Of a stretch of 34,887 nt of DNA, positions 31,885-34,887 are shown piece after piece. The notes below the pieces were generated by a model, which was not told where the DNA came from, did no database searches, and saw only the letters and a program-made list of their open reading frames with translations. The stretch is from an uncultured Acetobacteraceae bacterium. Its GTDB lineage: Bacteria > Pseudomonadota > Alphaproteobacteria > Acetobacterales > Acetobacteraceae. The translations under genes and the position numbers were made by a program. Within the stretch, counting starts at the first letter, position 1, and the number at the start of each line of letters is the position of its first letter. The stretch spans positions 1 through 34,887 of the forward strand of contig CALMVN010000189.1 of assembly GCA_937873225.1 (NCBI GenBank). The letters run 5' to 3'.

Positions 31885-33243
31885 ATGGAGGAAACGGCAC
31901 GGCCACTGCGGCCGAGGCAGGTGGCCGCGGTGGCGGTCGGCAACGCGCTCGAGTTCTACGACTTCGTCACCTATGCCTTCTTCGCGGTGCAGATCGGGCG
32001 CAGCTTCTTCCCCGCGCATTCCCCGACCGGCAGCCTGCTCGCCTCGCTCGCCACCTTCGGCGCCGGCTTCCTGTTCCGGCCGCTGGGCGCGCTGGTGATC
32101 GGCCGCATCGGCGACCGGCGCGGCCGCAAGCCGGCGATGCTGCTGTCGTTCGGGCTGGTCGGCCTCGCCGTGGCCGGGCTGGCGTGCACGCCGTCCTACC
32201 GGCAGATCGGGCCGGCGGCGCCGGTGCTGGCGGTGGGCTTCCGCATGCTGGGCGGCTTCGCGCTGGGTGGCGAGGTGGGGCCCAGCACCGCCTTCCTCCT
32301 GGAGGCCGCCCCGCCGCTGCGGCGCGGGCTCTACGCCTCGTTCCAGGCGATGAGCGCGGACGTGGCGGTGCTGGTGGCGGGCCTGGTCGGGGTGGTGCTG
32401 TCGAACCTCCTGGACGAGGCGGCGCTGGACGCCTGGGGCTGGCGGATCGCGCTGCTGGGCGGCGCGGTGATCGTCCCGTTCGGGCTGCTGCTGCGTCGCA
32501 GCCTGGACGAGACCCTGCACGACCCGGCACCGGCCGCGGCGCCGCCCCCGGCTGGAATCGCCCGGATCGCCGTGCTCGGCGTCGCCCTGCTGGCCGGCGC
32601 CACCACCACCGCCTACCTGCTCGACTACCTCACCACCTATGCCGCCACGGTGCTCGGCATGCCGACCCGGCTGGCGTTCGGCGCCACGGTGACGGTCGGT
32701 CTGTGCAGCGCCGCCTGCGACCTGCTCGGCGGCTGGCTGTCGGACCGTTATGGCCGCAAGCCGGTGCTGATCGTGCCGGCCTGCGTGCTGCTCCTCCTGG
32801 TGTTCCCCTGCTTCCGACTGCTGGACCAGTTCCGCACGCCGCTGGCGCTCTACGCGGCCGCCGCAGCGCTGGCGAGCGCGTCGGCGCTGTCCACCGTGTC
32901 GATGATCGTGGTGGTGACGGAGTCGCTGCCCAGGGGGATCCGCTCCGCCGGCCTCGGCCTGATCTACGCCGGGGCGATCTCGGTGTTCGGCGGCTCGGCG
33001 CAGTTCATGGTCGCCTGGGTGATCGCCGTGACCGGCAACCCGCTGGCGCCGGCCTGGTACATGGCGGGCGGCGTGCTGGTGGGCCTGGCGGCCATGCTGA
33101 TGCTTCGCGAAACCGCACCGATCCGCGTCGCCGGGGCCTCGCCCGGTCCCGGCGGCGGCCGTGCCCGGGGGATGACCGGGCGCAGGCCTCCGGCCGGTTC
33201 CGCTCCCGGCCGCACCGTGCAAGGCCGTCCAGGGCGGCGCTGA
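31885..33243 (+). CDS. MFS transporter, MHS (metabolite:H+ symporter) family
   Basis: A 452-residue permease with about 12 membrane segments. AVGNALEFYDFVTYAFFAVQIG is the MHS-family first helix, and GALVIGRIGDRRGRKPAML the cytoplasmic motif A, repeated in the second half as GGWLSDRYGRKPVLI. GFALGGEVGPSTAFLLEAAP matches motif with the GGE conserved in citrate/tricarballylate/shikimate carriers. The C-terminal 40 residues are Gly/Arg/Pro-rich and probably disordered. ATG 31885 has GGAG 6 bases upstream and fits the family start; the frame extends to 31831. The substrate is likely an organic acid. It follows the TetR gene by about 100 bases, and regulatory coupling is uncertain. Confidence 0.92.
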   Translation: MEETARPLRPRQVAAVAVGNALEFYDFVTYAFFAVQIGRSFFPAHSPTGSLLASLATFGAGFLFRPLGALVIGRIGDRRGRKPAMLLSFGLVGLAVAGLACTPSYRQIGPAAPVLAVGFRMLGGFALGGEVGPSTAFLLEAAPPLRRGLYASFQAMSADVAVLVAGLVGVVLSNLLDEAALDAWGWRIALLGGAVIVPFGLLLRRSLDETLHDPAPAAAPPPAGIARIAVLGVALLAGATTTAYLLDYLTTYAATVLGMPTRLAFGATVTVGLCSAACDLLGGWLSDRYGRKPVLIVPACVLLLLVFPCFRLLDQFRTPLALYAAAAALASASALSTVSMIVVVTESLPRGIRSAGLGLIYAGAISVFGGSAQFMVAWVIAVTGNPLAPAWYMAGGVLVGLAAMLMLRETAPIRVAGASPGPGGGRARGMTGRRPPAGSAPGRTVQGRPGRR

Positions 33244-33325
33244 CGCCCCGCACCGGAGCAGGGTGCCCGATCAACGCGTCCGTTCGGCACGGGCAGGCCG
33301 CCGCACACGCTCATCCGTCCGAGGG

Positions 33326-33799
33326 CTACCAGCCGGCGCTGCCCGGACCGCCCTTGAACGGGCCCCTGACCCAGCTGGTCACCCAGCCGCCGTAGAAGCC
33401 GCCCGGCTGCGGCGCCACCACCTCGTCGCCTACGCGGCACTCGTCCATCGGGCCGGCATACACCGCCAGGTGGCCGCGCAGGGCGGCGAACTCGGCATGC
33501 GGCGCCGGGTAGCTCCAGGCCACCCGCTCCGCCACGTGGGTGCCGACGCGCAGGTTCCAGTAGCGCGCGACGCCCTTCCATTCACAGAAGCTCTGCCCGC
33601 CGGCCGGCTCCAGGATGCAGCCGGTGAAGGCGCTCCGCGGCAGGTAGTAGACCGGCGGGTGGGAGGTTTCCAGCACCCGGAGCGCCGCGTCGGTTTCGGC
33701 GATCACCCGGCCGGCAAAGGCGATCCGCACCGGCAGGCCCACCGGCTGCAGCGCCGGCGGGCGCGGATAGTCCCAGACGTTCTCGATCTTGTTGTCCAT
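33326..33799 (-). CDS. DUF427 domain protein
   Basis: A 157-residue protein dominated by one DUF427 domain: PVRIAFAGRVIAETDAALRV then LETSHPPVYYLPRSAFTGCI, SFCEWKGVARYWNLRVG and AWSYPAPHAEFAALRGHLAVYAG. The SCEWKG.A.Y and PP.YY.P signatures are clear. The fold is a small beta barrel; no enzyme function is established. The C-terminal 35 residues (GPMDECRVGDEVVAPQPGGFYGG) extend beyond the usual domain. ATG 33799 directly precedes MDNKIENVWDYPRPP, a common DUF427 N-terminus; the frame upstream to 33991 is not similar. Convergent with the MHS transporter. Confidence 0.93.
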   Translation of the reverse strand: MDNKIENVWDYPRPPALQPVGLPVRIAFAGRVIAETDAALRVLETSHPPVYYLPRSAFTGCILEPAGGQSFCEWKGVARYWNLRVGTHVAERVAWSYPAPHAEFAALRGHLAVYAGPMDECRVGDEVVAPQPGGFYGGWVTSWVRGPFKGGPGSAGW

Positions 33800-33907
33800 C
33801 GCACAGCAAGGACCAGGATCGCGGACGGTTGCCGGCCCGTCATCACGATCCGTCAAGCTTGGGCAGGCAACGGAACGGCGGCAGAAGCGCCACAATCCCG
33901 ACGCGCC

Positions 33908-33937
33908 TTGGACGTGTTCCCGACGAGGTTCTAGGCT
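33908..33937 (+). promoter_or_regulatory. Weak candidate sigma-70 promoter
   Basis: TTGGAC (33908-33913) and TAGGCT (33932-33937) are separated by 18 bases, 32 bases before the ATG of the FecR/DUF6600-type gene. Both boxes are imperfect. Confidence 0.3.
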
Positions 33938-33969
33938 CGGATCGTGATCCACCGGGGGTTGGGGCGTCG

Positions 33970-34887
33970 ATGAACACGAGCAGAAGATCACCCGGCGTGG
34001 CGCGCTTCCTCGCGGCGACCAGCCTGACGGTGATCGGCACCGGCACGCCGGGGGCGCTGGCGCAGGACAGTTCCGACCCGCCCTGGCGGGTGGGCCGGCT
34101 GGCGCAGGTCAGCGGCAGCGTGTCGAGCCACGGCGCCAGCAGCACGCAATGGACTCCCGCCACCCTCAACGTGCCGCTCACCAGCGGCGACGCGCTGTGG
34201 ACCGAGCCCGGGGCCGGGGCAGCGGTGCAGATCACCGACAACGTGGTCGCCCTCGCGGATTCCACCGAGCTCGACCTGGCGACGCTGGACAACACCCGGT
34301 TCGCCGCCACCGAGCCGCAGGGGGCGCTGTTCCTCGACCTGCGCGACGTGCCCTCCGGCGACAGCTGGGCCGTCACCACGCCGCGCGGCACCGTGCAGCT
34401 GGGCGGCGCCGGCCAGTACGAGATCGCCGCCGGCGACAGCGCCACGCCCACCACCATCAGCGTGGTCAGCGGCTCGGCGCAGATCGTGAGCGGCAGCTTC
34501 TCGCTCGCGGTGGGCGCCAACCAGACCGCCACGGTGAACGGCATCGACGCGCTGCAGGGCGCGGTGGGCGCGCTGGTGCGCGACCGCTTCCTGTCGGCGC
34601 AGCTGGGTCGGCTGGCCCCCGCGCCGTCCGGGCCGCCCGCGGTCCGCTACATGACCGGAGCGGCGTCGCTCGCCAGCTACGGCAGCTGGCAGTCCAGTCC
34701 GCAGTACGGGGAGGTCTGGTATCCGCGCGTCGGCAGCGACTGGGCGCCCTACCGCGAAGGCAGCTGGTCCTACGTGGCGCCCTGGGGCTGGACCTGGGTC
34801 GACCAGGAGCCCTGGGGCTTCGCGCCGTTCCATTACGGCCGCTGGTCGCAGGTCGACGGGCGCTGGGGCTGGGTGCCGGCGGAGGGG
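33970..34887 (+). CDS. FecR-domain/DUF6600-type exported protein (partial, C-terminus beyond window)
   Basis: The frame is open from ATG 33970 to the end of the window (306 codons, no stop). A signal peptide is evident: basic MNTSRRSPG, hydrophobic VARFLAATSLTVIGTG, cleavage near ALAQ-D. Residues about 35-190 form a FecR-like beta-helical domain (VGRLAQVSGSVSSHG, AVQITDNVVALADSTELDLA, WAVTTPRGTVQLGGAGQYEI, SVVSGSAQIVSGS). The last part begins the Trp-rich DUF6600-type repeats (DWAPYREGSWSYVAPWGWTW, then PWGFAPFHYGRWSQVDGRW). Such proteins are exported and usually carry long disordered Pro/Gln-rich C-termini; role unknown, presumed envelope structure. Confidence 0.85.
   Translation, partial: MNTSRRSPGVARFLAATSLTVIGTGTPGALAQDSSDPPWRVGRLAQVSGSVSSHGASSTQWTPATLNVPLTSGDALWTEPGAGAAVQITDNVVALADSTELDLATLDNTRFAATEPQGALFLDLRDVPSGDSWAVTTPRGTVQLGGAGQYEIAAGDSATPTTISVVSGSAQIVSGSFSLAVGANQTATVNGIDALQGAVGALVRDRFLSAQLGRLAPAPSGPPAVRYMTGAASLASYGSWQSSPQYGEVWYPRVGSDWAPYREGSWSYVAPWGWTWVDQEPWGFAPFHYGRWSQVDGRWGWVPAEG

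Noticed and set aside
31063-33222. 719-residue reverse-strand open frame over the TetR and MHS genes
   Set aside because: Low-complexity antisense sequence with no recognisable domain.

Overview
The window (34,887 bases) is very GC-rich and almost fully coding. Gene content points to an alphaproteobacterium, most likely Rhodospirillales/Acetobacteraceae: a dxs-tlyA junction, a TlyA-type rRNA methyltransferase, one-step MetZ-type methionine synthesis with a SAM-II-like leader, a BrnTA locus, an HU protein with a Lys/Ala/Pro tail, and short GTG or ATG overlaps between co-directional genes. This placement is inferred from gene families, not from a database comparison. There are no rRNA genes, CRISPR arrays, insertion sequences or prophage genes. 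The only RNA gene is a tRNA-Gly(CCC).

Layout. 1-2400: end of dxs, tlyA, a small reverse-strand protein, rlmN. 2400-3300: a BrnTA toxin-antitoxin locus in which the toxin frame carries one internal TGA, with a perfect palindrome upstream. 3300-7200: a small His-rich protein, then a tightly overlapping trio (acyl-CoA dehydrogenase-like, PIG-L deacetylase, NodS-like methyltransferase) and a converging family 2 glycosyltransferase. This is the best candidate for an undescribed pathway here. 7400-8630: argG. 8680-12640: small unknown proteins, an SDR oxidoreductase, a thioredoxin-reductase-like flavoprotein, a DUF1653 protein and an exported protein. 12900-14280: a TetR regulator divergent from two small membrane proteins, with a clear operator inside the shared promoter. 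14337-17000: tRNA-Gly, metZ with a structured leader, apaG, folE. 17000-23100: an ion channel with an unusual selectivity filter, a secreted prolyl oligopeptidase, a four-cysteine mini-protein, a flavin reductase, a YeiH-type exporter and a dienelactone hydrolase. 23300-25120: HU and an M29 aminopeptidase. 25200-27540: a complete preQ1 operon queE-queC-queD-queF. 27550-34887: a DUF3108 protein, an EmrAB-type efflux pair with divergent TetR, an MHS-family transporter, a DUF427 protein, and the start of a FecR/DUF6600-type exported protein that runs off the window.

How genes cooperate. FolE makes 7,8-dihydroneopterin triphosphate from GTP, and QueD, QueE, QueC and QueF carry it to preQ1 for queuosine in tRNA. 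FolE, however, is encoded about 8 kb from the que operon. MetZ makes homocysteine directly from an activated homoserine and sulfide, and is probably controlled by S-adenosylmethionine through its leader. The two TetR proteins each appear to repress the membrane-protein operon that diverges from them. In the PIG-L cluster, enzymes for glycosyl transfer, N-deacetylation, methylation and acyl-chain oxidation sit together, as would be needed to build a modified amino-sugar conjugate. The product is unknown.
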